Below, piece after piece: positions 4,918 to 10,776 of a stretch of 10,776 nt of DNA. Position numbers and translations under genes: made by a program. The stretch lies in contig JAWLCG010000159.1 of assembly GCA_041687295.1 (NCBI GenBank), positions 1 through 10,776 on the forward strand, given 5' to 3'. Source of the stretch: JAWLCG01 sp041687295. GTDB lineage: Bacteria; Planctomycetota; Phycisphaerae; SM23-33; FEN-1343. Numbering within the stretch: position 1 is the first letter of the stretch; every line of letters begins with the position of its first letter. Below the pieces are notes generated by a model. The model was given only the letters and a program-made list of their open reading frames with translations. It was not told where the DNA came from and did not search any database.

Positions 4918-5817
4918 ATGCTATCCGAATCCCGCCGCAGGAAGTTGCAGATGCTGTTGCGGTCGAACGCGCAGGGGGCTGTGCGGTCGGCGGAGGCGTT
5001 GCTGCGCGAGCATGGGCACACGGGCGTCAACCGCGGGGCCGGGCCGGTCGCGCCGGCCGTGCCGCCCAGGCCCGTCTCGCTGACCGACGCCGCCCCCGGC
5101 CTGGAGCAGCGGCTCGGCGATCGGCCCTACTGGCACATCCGCCTGCCCCTGCGCGAGTTTGCCCCCAATTGCCGACAGGTGGCGGCCGAGTTCGGGCGGG
5201 TGATGCGGGGGGCGCGGCAGTGCTTCGACGAGCTCGAGGCCAGCGTCGCCCTGTGCCACCTCGCCAACGCGCAGCCCGAGGACGTCCTGTTCATGGACAT
5301 CGAAAGCTGCGGCCTGGCGGGCACGGCCATCTTCCTGGTGGGCGTCATGCTCTTCGAGGACGACGACCTGATCGTCGAGCAGTACCTCGCCCGCGACTAC
5401 TCCGAGGAGCCGGCGGTGCTGGACCGCTACCACCGCCGCCTCGAGCAGTCGGGGCTGCTGGTGACGTTCAACGGCAAGAGCTTCGACACGACGGCCATCG
5501 CGGAGCGGTCGGCCTTTCACGGCCTCGAGCCGCCCTGGCAGGAGCCGCCCCACCTCGACCTGCTCCACGAGTCGCGCCGCCGATGGCGCAAACAGCTGCC
5601 CAACTGCAAGCTGCAGACCCTCGAGCACTACCTCTGTGGCCGGCGGCGCGTCGGCGACATCCCCGGCGCCGCCATCCCCGACGCCTACCACGGCTTCGTG
5701 GCCTCGGGCGACGCGCGGCAGCTCCGCGACATCCTCCACCACAACCGCCTGGACCTGCTGACCATGGCCCAGCTGATCGTCCTGCTGCTGACCGGCTGCG
5801 ACCCGACCCACGAGTGA
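4918..5817 (+). CDS. mrfB: MrfB/YprB-like DEDDh exonuclease
   Basis: A 299-residue protein with an RNase H-like (DEDD) 3'-5' exonuclease fold of the YprB type. Metal-binding residues visible are D127 and E129 in FMDIES, D190 in TFNGKSFD (183-190) and H274/H275 with D279 in HHNRLDLL. Family-typical blocks in between are GTAIFLVGV (135-143), LDLLHESRRRWR (213-224), LQTLEHYLCG (232-241) and DIPGAAIPDAYHGF (247-260). In B. subtilis MrfB is a DNA exonuclease acting with the helicase MrfA on mitomycin C lesions; the MrfA-like gene is upstream here on the same strand. The ATG at 4918 has CAGGGA (4905-4910) seven bases upstream. The N-terminal ~65 residues are basic, then proline-rich, and probably flexible. 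The protein ends soon after the nuclease domain, shorter than the B. subtilis protein (about 410 aa), which has a C-terminal extension. Confidence 0.85.
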   Translation: MLSESRRRKLQMLLRSNAQGAVRSAEALLREHGHTGVNRGAGPVAPAVPPRPVSLTDAAPGLEQRLGDRPYWHIRLPLREFAPNCRQVAAEFGRVMRGARQCFDELEASVALCHLANAQPEDVLFMDIESCGLAGTAIFLVGVMLFEDDDLIVEQYLARDYSEEPAVLDRYHRRLEQSGLLVTFNGKSFDTTAIAERSAFHGLEPPWQEPPHLDLLHESRRRWRKQLPNCKLQTLEHYLCGRRRVGDIPGAAIPDAYHGFVASGDARQLRDILHHNRLDLLTMAQLIVLLLTGCDPTHE

Positions 5818-5819
5818 TT

Positions 5820-5847
5820 CGATTTTCGATTTTCGATTTGCGATTTT
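5820..5847 (+). repeat. 4 x 7-bp tandem repeat (CGATTTT)
   Basis: Four heptamers, CGATTTT at 5820, 5827 and 5841 and CGATTTG at 5834, begin two bases after the mrfB-like stop codon. The T-rich tract stands out in this GC-rich DNA and fills most of the gap to the next gene. It could affect termination or promoter activity, but it has no hairpin of its own. Confidence 0.7.
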
Positions 5848-5864
5848 CGGCCCGCGCAGGCGGC

Positions 5865-5870
5865 TACAAT
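5865..5870 (+). promoter_or_regulatory. -10-like box directly before the phosphorylase gene
   Basis: TACAAT (5865-5870) matches the sigma70 -10 at five of six positions and ends seven bases before the ATG at 5878. No convincing -35 lies 16-18 bp upstream; TTGCGA at 5838 is 21 bp away. No ribosome-binding site precedes the ATG, so a leaderless transcript is plausible. Confidence 0.4.
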
Positions 5871-5877
5871 CCTGGCC

Positions 5878-6642
5878 ATGACTGACGATTGCCCGCTTCT
5901 GGACTTCGACCCGGCCCCGGCCGTCATCGAGCCGAGCCAGTGGCTCGAGCCCCACGACGGCATGCCCGAGCACTGCGTGCTGTGCATGCACGGGCGGACC
6001 TGGCGCGCCCTGCCGCAGCGTGAGGGGCTCGAGCACCTGTTCGACCTGTCCTCCACGATGGGGCCCCACCCGGTGTACCGGCTGGCGGTGGGCGGCCGGG
6101 CGGTCGCGTTGGCCCATCCCGGCCTGGGGGCGCCGCTGGCGGTGGGGCTGGCCGATGAGCTGATCGCCAAGGGCGCCCGCAAGTTCATCGTCACCGGCAC
6201 CTGCGGCGTGCTGGATGCGGCCATTCCCCGCGGGGCCGCCGTCCTGGTCACCCGCGCGCTGCGCGACGAGGGCACCAGCTTCCACTACCTGCCGCCCTCG
6301 CGGTGGATCGACGCGGACCCGGCCGTCGTCGAGGCCATCGACGCCGAGTTGCAGTCGGCCGGCATCGCCTACGAGCGGACCTGCTCGTGGACGACCGACG
6401 CGTTCTACCGCGAGACGCCCGGCAAGGTCCGCCGCCGGCGCGAGGAGGGCTGCCGCGTCGTCGAGATGGAGGCCTCGGCCCTGTTCGCCCTGGGCCGGTT
6501 CCGCCACGTGCCGGTGGGCGCGCTGCTGATGGCCTCGGACGACGTGACGGGCCAGAGCTGGAACCGCCGGCACGACCACGTGTCGATCCTGTCGCCCGAG
6601 CAAATCCTCGACCTGGCCATCGCCGCCTGTCTGCGCCTGTAG
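5878..6642 (+). CDS. Nucleoside (uridine-type) phosphorylase, PNP/UDP family
   Basis: A 254-residue cytoplasmic enzyme of the PNP_UDP_1 family, expected to split nucleosides with phosphate into base and (deoxy)ribose-1-phosphate for salvage. Family signatures seen are HPGLGAPLA (80-88), the glycine-rich VTGTCGVLD (105-113), RDEGTSFHYLPP (129-140), TTDAFYRET (172-180), VVEMEASALFAL (194-205, with the E-M-E ribose-binding motif) and SDDVTG (220-225). The RDEGTSFHY block is nearest to uridine phosphorylases, so a pyrimidine substrate is likely, but specificity cannot be fixed from this. The ~45 N-terminal residues precede the usual core. The start at 5878 follows the -10-like TACAAT and has no ribosome-binding site; there is no better in-frame start before conserved sequence. 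It lies 60 bp after the mrfB-like gene and appears functionally unrelated to it. Confidence 0.85.
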   Translation: MTDDCPLLDFDPAPAVIEPSQWLEPHDGMPEHCVLCMHGRTWRALPQREGLEHLFDLSSTMGPHPVYRLAVGGRAVALAHPGLGAPLAVGLADELIAKGARKFIVTGTCGVLDAAIPRGAAVLVTRALRDEGTSFHYLPPSRWIDADPAVVEAIDAELQSAGIAYERTCSWTTDAFYRETPGKVRRRREEGCRVVEMEASALFALGRFRHVPVGALLMASDDVTGQSWNRRHDHVSILSPEQILDLAIAACLRL

Positions 6643-6652
6643 CGGCCGCCGA

Positions 6653-6681
6653 TTGACCCCCGCGGCCCGGGGCTCTATAAT
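6653..6681 (+). promoter_or_regulatory. Sigma70-type promoter of the lipoprotein pair
   Basis: TTGACC (6653-6658), a 17-bp spacer and a perfect TATAAT (6676-6681) lie in the 74 bp between the phosphorylase gene and the first lipoprotein gene. This is the clearest promoter in the window and predicts a transcript starting near 6688. Confidence 0.8.
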
Positions 6682-6716
6682 CCGCCCGGATTGGAGCTTA
6701 GACGCATTTGCGGGAG

Positions 6717-7220
6717 ATGGCCTTGCGTACGCTGATGATGATCGGGCTGATGGGGGCGGCCGTGGCCCTGGCGGGTTGCCGCGGGGGCGAGGCTCTGCAA
6801 GGGCCGGCGCCGGCGACGCCTTTCAAGGCCATGCTGCCCGCGCAGGTCCGCATCCATCCCTTCACCAGCACGCGGGGCTTCGCCCAGGGCGGCGGGGTTA
6901 CGGGCATCGACGCGCGGGTGGTGGCGCTGGACGCCTTCGGCGACGAGACCAAGGCGTTCGGCACGTTCCGCTTCGAGCTGTACGCCTTCGCCCCACGCCA
7001 GGCCGACCCGCGGGGCGCGAGGCTGTACGTCTGGCGGCAGGACCTCGGCGAGCCGCAGCTCAACGCGGCCCAGTGGGACAACATTTCGCGGAGCTACCGG
7101 TTCGAGCTGCGATGGGACGAGCCCATCCCGGCCGGCCAGAAGCTGGTGCTGGTGGCCGTCTTCGAGGGCGGTCCGGGCCCGCGGCTTTTCGATCAACGGA
7201 TCCTGACCAGCGGTGAGTGA
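6717..7220 (+). CDS. Putative lipoprotein of unknown function (167 aa)
   Basis: The N-terminus MALRTLMMIGLMGAAVALAGC is a lipoprotein signal peptide with the lipobox LAGC (C21). The mature protein should be lipid-anchored and outside the inner membrane. The remaining ~145 residues look beta-rich, with blocks VRIHPFTSTRG, TFRFELYAFAPRQ and YRFELRWDEPIPAGQKLVLVA; I recognise no known domain. The start is not certain: an in-frame TTG at 6708 is 11 bp after a GGAG (6693-6696) and would add three residues, whereas the ATG at 6717 has GGGAG directly against it. The gene follows a strong promoter and is 13 bp from the next lipoprotein gene, so the two are probably co-transcribed and may act together in the envelope. 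Confidence 0.75.
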   Translation: MALRTLMMIGLMGAAVALAGCRGGEALQGPAPATPFKAMLPAQVRIHPFTSTRGFAQGGGVTGIDARVVALDAFGDETKAFGTFRFELYAFAPRQADPRGARLYVWRQDLGEPQLNAAQWDNISRSYRFELRWDEPIPAGQKLVLVAVFEGGPGPRLFDQRILTSGE

Positions 7221-7233
7221 AAAGGAGCAAGCG

Positions 7234-7842
7234 ATGCGCAACGGAATCATGATGTGCTTGGCGGCAGCCCTGGTGGCGACGCTGGGCGGGTGCGGCGGGC
7301 CCGGCCTCAGCCGGGAGGAGTTCGACGCGGTCTACGTGGGCCAGCCGGCGTGGGAGGTCCAGAAGATGCTGGGCGACCCGACGCTGCGAGAGGGCAACCG
7401 GTGGGTCTACGTGCGGGATGAGCCGTACGCCCGCGCCGAGATCGCCTTCGCCCAGGGCAATGTCTCCGAGAAGGAGTGGATCGAGCCCGCCCAGGCTGGC
7501 CAGATGATCGCCGAGCCCGCTGAGAGCGAGGAGGCCTGGGAAGGCTTCGGGCAGGACGTCGAGGACGTGGGCCGAGAGATCCAGCAGGACCTGGCCGAGC
7601 CGACCCTGGAAGAGGCCGCCGCCGAGCAGTTCCAGGACCAGGCCCCCGAGGGCCAGGCCGTTGAGATCGAGCCGGTCGAGCCCGTGGAGATCATCGAGGG
7701 CGAGATGGCCGACCAGCCGGCCGAGCAGCCCGCCGCCGAAACTGAGCAGCCCGAGCAGCCGGCCATGGAGGCCGAAGAGCCTGCCGCCGAGACCCCGGCC
7801 GAGCCGATCGAGGCCCCCGCCGAAGAGCAGCCGGCCGAGTAG
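7234..7842 (+). CDS. BamE/SmpA-like lipoprotein with acidic Pro/Glu/Ala-rich tail
   Basis: A 202-residue lipoprotein: signal peptide MRNGIMMCLAAALVATLGGC with lipobox LGGC (C20). Residues ~26-82 follow the SmpA/OmlA (BamE) pattern: a helix (SREEFDAVYVGQPAWEVQKM), LGDPTLREG, then strands with WVYVRDE and AEIAFAQGNVSEKEW. Residues ~101-117 (EGFGQDVEDVGREIQ) resemble the amphipathic helix of entericidin-type peptides, a weak likeness. From ~120 to the end the chain is low complexity, dominated by E, P and A, acidic and surely disordered, perhaps a cell-wall-spanning linker. The start at 7234 has AAAGGAG (7221-7227) six bases upstream; an earlier ATG-less extension overlaps the previous gene. It is the second gene of a two-lipoprotein unit and is followed by a strong terminator. 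The long acidic tail is not seen in classical BamE (about 110 aa), so a role in outer-membrane protein assembly is unproven. Confidence 0.75.
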   Translation: MRNGIMMCLAAALVATLGGCGGPGLSREEFDAVYVGQPAWEVQKMLGDPTLREGNRWVYVRDEPYARAEIAFAQGNVSEKEWIEPAQAGQMIAEPAESEEAWEGFGQDVEDVGREIQQDLAEPTLEEAAAEQFQDQAPEGQAVEIEPVEPVEIIEGEMADQPAEQPAAETEQPEQPAMEAEEPAAETPAEPIEAPAEEQPAE

Positions 7843-7865
7843 ACCGGTCCAGGCCGCAACAACAC

Positions 7866-7919
7866 AGCGGGCGGCGGATTCTCACGATCCGCCGCCCGCT
7901 CTGCGTTTGGAGCGTTTTT
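7866..7919 (+). terminator. Strong intrinsic-type terminator of the lipoprotein unit
   Basis: A perfect 14-bp stem, AGCGGGCGGCGGAT (7866-7879) with its complement at 7887-7900, has a 7-nt loop. It starts 24 bp after the stop codon and is followed by CTGCGTTT and, further on, GTTTTT (7914-7919). The T-tract is interrupted, but the stem is very stable. Confidence 0.8.
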
Positions 7920-7922
7920 CTG

Positions 7923-7963
7923 TCGGACGTGCGGGTGCGATGGGCCGCCAGATCGACGGCCCG
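7923..7963 (+). repeat. Dispersed block shared with 3336-3376
   Basis: The first 25 nt match 3336-3360 at 24 positions, and the next 16 nt are similar, both copies ending ACGGCCCG. It immediately follows the terminator and lies in non-coding DNA, showing that the repeat families of the mrf region are dispersed in the genome. Confidence 0.6.
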
Positions 7964-8032
7964 CCACGCATGCCTGCGGATGGCCGTCCGTACGCTCGGG
8001 CCAAGCCCTTAGGGCGGCAGGCGTGCGGGCGG
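7961..8032. repeat. Imperfect inverted repeat upstream of the glycoside hydrolase gene
   Basis: CCGCCACGCATGCCTGC (7961-7977) and GCAGGCGTGCGGGCGG (8017-8032) can pair imperfectly around a ~40-nt loop. The rest of the 294-bp gap (7843-8136) has no gene and no convincing promoter. A small palindrome, GGGTT-C-AACCC, is present at 8066-8076. Confidence 0.4.
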
Positions 8033-8136
8033 TGTGTTTCGCTGCGGTCCGCGCCGGGTCGAGCCGGGTTCAACCCTTGAGCATCTCTGGGTCCGCCGGG
8101 GCCCAGTCCCGGGATCTGTCTCCAAAGGAGTCTTCC

Positions 8137-10776
8137 ATGCCGAAGCTGCACGTTCTGCTGGCGTTAGTCGTCGCCGCCGCCGCCGCCGCCTGGGCCGCCG
8201 CCCAGCCCGCGATGGCTGCGGACTACATCTGGGTCGAGGGCGAGAGCCCTGCCCAGGCCGCCGTCACCCGCCACCCCTGGTGGTACGAGAAGTACAAGAC
8301 CGCCGAGCTGAGCGGCGGGGCCGCCATCGGCCACTTCGACGAGGGCAAGCCCGGCCTGCTGACCTACCGCTTCGAGTCCCCAGCGGCCGGCGAGTACCAC
8401 TTCTGGGTCCGCGCCAACCCGACCGGCACGAAGCTCTCCTACCGCCTCAACAACGCCGGGCCCTGGGTCGCGGTCGATACCGGCAACGCCATCGGCCAGA
8501 CCAACGTCGCCGAGGACGGCGCCCTGGACATCCGCTTCATCGGCTGGCTCAACGCCGGGCAGATTCCGCTCCGCAAGGGCGTGAACATGATCCAGTTCCG
8601 CATGCACAGCGGCAACAACAACCACGGCATCCTCGACTGCTTCGTGCTGAGCGCTGCCGAGTTCATGCCCAACGGCCTGGCCAAGCCCGGCGAGGCCGGC
8701 ACGACCATCCCCGGCTCCGAGAGCAGCTGGGCCTTCACGCCGGCGCCGGACAAGTTCGCCGCCGAGTCCAGGCTCGACCTGCGGAGCCTCAACGAGGCCC
8801 ACGCCGGCGAGCACGGTTTCATCCGCGTGGATGACAACGGCGACTTCGTCCGCGGCGACGGGCAGCCCATCCGCTTCTGGGCCATGCACAGCGACGTCTT
8901 CCGCCGGGGCCCCGAGGCCATCGCCGAGCAGGCCCGCTTCCTGGCCAAGCGCGGCGTGAACATCGTCCGCTGGCACGGCAACGTGCCCGCCGGCGAGGGC
9001 TCCAAGCTCACCGACGTCAACCAAAAGGCCATCGACGAGCTGTGGCAGTACGTGGCGGGCATGAAGAAGGAGGGCATCTACATGACCCTCTCGCCCTTCT
9101 ACCCCCACGCCACCGGCGTCCGCAAGAGCTGGAGCATCGACTCGCCGCAGGACAACATGACCTGCCTGGTCTTCTTCGACCCGCGAGTGCAGGAGGCCTA
9201 CAAGGCCTGGCTCAGGGCGATCCTCGTGCCGGCCAACCCCTACACGGGCATCCCGCTCAAGGACGAGCCGGCCGTCGCCATCATCCAGGTCCAGAACGAG
9301 GACTCGATGTTCTTCTGGACCGTCGACGCGATCAAGGGCGGCGAGCGCGAGCTGCTCAAGAAGACCTTCGGCGACTGGGCCCAGCGCAAGTACGGCTCGC
9401 TGGCCCAGACGATGCAGGCCTGGGGCAACGACCGCCGCGAGGGCGACGACCTGGCCGCCGGCAAGCTCGACCTGGCGCCGCTGTGGGACCTGACGATGGG
9501 CCCGATCGCCCAGTTCGGCTGGCCCACCGGGGGCCGAGCGAAGCGGCTGGCCGACCAGACGCAGTTCTACGCCGAGACGATGCGCAACTGGCACGGTGAG
9601 GTCGTCCGCTTCCTCCGCGAGGAGATCGGCGCCCAGCAGGTCGTCAACGCCGGCAACTGGAAGACCGCCGACACGCTGGTCCTCAACGACCTGGAGCGCT
9701 ACAGCTACACCAGCACCGAGGTGATGGGCGTCAACCGCTACACCGGCGGCGGGGCGCACCTCGGCCAGTACACCGGCTGGGCCATCGTCAACGGCGACCG
9801 CTTCGAGGACGAGTCGGTCCTGCTGCGCCCCGACGCCTTCCCCGTCGCCCTCAAGCAGGTCGCCGGCAAGGCCATGATCATCCCCGAGAGCATGTGGGTG
9901 CCCCCCACCGGCGTCCAGGCCGAGGGGCCCTTCCTCATCAGCGCCTACCAGGGCCTCAACGGCGTCGACGCGCTGTACTGGTTCAGCCACTCCGAGCCGC
10001 AGTGGCGCCAGCCCAGCAGCGCCAACGGCTTCCTGCCGTCGATCGGCAAGTGGGTCAGCGGCACGCCGATGATCCTGGGCCAGTTCCCCGCCGTCGCCCT
10101 GATGCACCGCATGGGCTACGTTCAGCGTGGTCAGCCGGCCGTGCATGAGCACCGCAGCCTGGCCGACCTGTGGGAACGCCGCGTGCCGATCATCAGCGAG
10201 GAGGGCGGCTTCGACCCCAACCGCGACGCCGGCCAGTACCCCCCCGCCAGCCGAATCAAGGAAGACGTCAACCGCCTGGCGGTCCTCGTCGGGCCCGTGC
10301 TGGTGAGCTACGACAGCGACCCCGCCCAGAGCGAGATGGCCCCGGTGGCGCAGTACATCGACGCCGACGCCACCACCGTCCGCTCCAACACCGGCGAGCT
10401 GAGCTGGAACTACGGCGACGGCTGGTGCACGCTCAACGCCCCCAAGGCCCAGGGCGCCACGGGCTACCTGGCCAAGGCCGGGCCCATCGCCCTGGATGAC
10501 CTGCGCATCGAGTGCGCCACCGAGTACGCCACGCTGCTGGCCGTCGCGATGGACGACAAGCCCCTCGCCCAGTCCGGCCAGGTGCTGATCCAGGCGGCCA
10601 CCACCGCCCGGCCCACCAAGTGGCAGACCAAACCCGTCACCTGGGAGGACAACCAGGGCAACAGGCACGAGGGCTTCGAGATCGTCGACTACGGCCAGGC
10701 CCCCTGGCGGATCGTCAACACCGACGCCCGCCTGAGCCTCCGCAACGCCACGGTCAGCAAGGCCATCGTGCTGGAC
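8137..10776 (+). CDS. Secreted clan GH-A-like glycoside hydrolase with N-terminal carbohydrate-binding-like domain (3' partial)
   Basis: The frame stays open from the ATG at 8137 to the window end (880 codons, no stop), so the C-terminus is missing. The start has AAAGGAG (8124-8130) six bases upstream. Residues 1-27 form a signal peptide: a basic PK, a long Leu/Val/Ala core and AMA before the predicted cut. Residues ~29-180 begin YIWVEGE and contain LTYRFESPAAGEYHFWVRA, a beta-sandwich pattern like CBM6/CBM35 modules. From ~225 a TIM-barrel hydrolase follows: QPIRFWAMHSD (244-254 region), GVNIVRWHGN (273-282), then VAIIQVQNEDSMFF with E388 placed as the acid/base after N387. MIIPESMW with E584 is a candidate nucleophile. 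This Asn-Glu arrangement is that of clan GH-A retaining enzymes. The exact family and substrate are not recognised. It probably degrades polysaccharide outside the cytoplasm. Long antisense open frames here are GC-driven shadows. Confidence 0.8.
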   Translation, partial: MPKLHVLLALVVAAAAAAWAAAQPAMAADYIWVEGESPAQAAVTRHPWWYEKYKTAELSGGAAIGHFDEGKPGLLTYRFESPAAGEYHFWVRANPTGTKLSYRLNNAGPWVAVDTGNAIGQTNVAEDGALDIRFIGWLNAGQIPLRKGVNMIQFRMHSGNNNHGILDCFVLSAAEFMPNGLAKPGEAGTTIPGSESSWAFTPAPDKFAAESRLDLRSLNEAHAGEHGFIRVDDNGDFVRGDGQPIRFWAMHSDVFRRGPEAIAEQARFLAKRGVNIVRWHGNVPAGEGSKLTDVNQKAIDELWQYVAGMKKEGIYMTLSPFYPHATGVRKSWSIDSPQDNMTCLVFFDPRVQEAYKAWLRAILVPANPYTGIPLKDEPAVAIIQVQNEDSMFFWTVDAIKGGERELLKKTFGDWAQRKYGSLAQTMQAWGNDRREGDDLAAGKLDLAPLWDLTMGPIAQFGWPTGGRAKRLADQTQFYAETMRNWHGEVVRFLREEIGAQQVVNAGNWKTADTLVLNDLERYSYTSTEVMGVNRYTGGGAHLGQYTGWAIVNGDRFEDESVLLRPDAFPVALKQVAGKAMIIPESMWVPPTGVQAEGPFLISAYQGLNGVDALYWFSHSEPQWRQPSSANGFLPSIGKWVSGTPMILGQFPAVALMHRMGYVQRGQPAVHEHRSLADLWERRVPIISEEGGFDPNRDAGQYPPASRIKEDVNRLAVLVGPVLVSYDSDPAQSEMAPVAQYIDADATTVRSNTGELSWNYGDGWCTLNAPKAQGATGYLAKAGPIALDDLRIECATEYATLLAVAMDDKPLAQSGQVLIQAATTARPTKWQTKPVTWEDNQGNRHEGFEIVDYGQAPWRIVNTDARLSLRNATVSKAIVLD

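Noticed and set aside
773..5817. DUF1998 helicase region considered as a DISARM-type defence locus
   Set aside because: DISARM needs further components (a methyltransferase, separate DrmA/DrmB proteins) that are absent. The helicase and exonuclease pair fit MrfA/MrfB better.
4602..5885. Plus-strand frame of 427 codons overlapping the end of the DUF5677-type gene and the mrfB-like gene
   Set aside because: It reads through hairpin repeats and then the wrong frame of the exonuclease gene, giving Arg/Pro/Ala-rich sequence.
4921..6603. Minus-strand open frame spanning the mrfB-like and phosphorylase genes
   Set aside because: It crosses two recognised plus-strand genes and the T-rich tandem repeat; its sequence shows no family resemblance.
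8164..10668. Very long open frame on the minus strand opposite the hydrolase gene
   Set aside because: It is a GC-driven antisense shadow in frame register with the real gene. The translation is Val/Leu/Gly/Asp-rich without domains, and the plus strand carries a signal peptide, a ribosome-binding site and catalytic motifs.
1..10776. tRNA, rRNA, riboswitch or complete insertion sequence
   Set aside because: None was recognisable on either strand. No transposase or integrase gene is present, and the hairpins do not match a known riboswitch pattern.

Overview
The window is GC-rich, roughly two thirds to 70% GC by eye. It codes mostly on the plus strand and resembles a Planctomycetota genome, perhaps Phycisphaerae-like. 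That assignment is an inference from three things: the GC-rich genes, the intergenic stretches packed with short hairpin repeats, and a large secreted carbohydrate-active protein beside small lipoproteins. There is no rRNA or tRNA to confirm it.

Left part (1-772): a short minus-strand gene of DUF6504 type (109-357) is followed by a 129-bp MITE-like element with 31-bp terminal inverted repeats (397-525). A leader region then carries a 12-bp palindrome, a strong stem-loop plus T-run, and a possible start-proximal promoter ahead of the first large gene.

Central part (773-5817): a DEVH-box helicase with a C-terminal four-cysteine DUF1998 region (773-3118) matches MrfA/YprA. A DEDDh-type exonuclease (4918-5817) matches MrfB/YprB. 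In Bacillus subtilis these two proteins work together to repair mitomycin C damage. Here they are separated by about 1.8 kb of hairpin-repeat DNA. That DNA contains two 154-bp direct repeats (96% identical), three identical 31-nt REP-like palindromes, several copies of a GTGGCTRC hairpin, a 2 x 21-bp tandem repeat and a second copy of the last ~36 bp of the mrfA-like gene. Within it, and bracketed by the 154-bp repeats, lies a distinctly lower-GC gene (3896-4630) of DUF5677 type with an R-x6-H motif like that of HEPN RNases. It looks like a mobile or horizontally acquired cassette that split an ancestral repair gene pair.

Right part (5818-10776): a nucleoside (uridine-type) phosphorylase gene has a -10-like box directly before its start. 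A compact transcription unit follows, with a good sigma70-type promoter, two small lipoproteins (the second with a BamE/SmpA-like domain and an acidic Pro/Glu/Ala tail) and a perfect 14-bp-stem terminator. After another stretch of repeat DNA, a long secreted protein begins (8137 to beyond the window end). It has a carbohydrate-binding-like N-terminal domain and a clan GH-A-like TIM barrel.

The most interesting part is the interrupted mrfA/mrfB locus: the DUF5677/HEPN-like cargo, its flanking direct repeats and the duplicated helicase 3' end.
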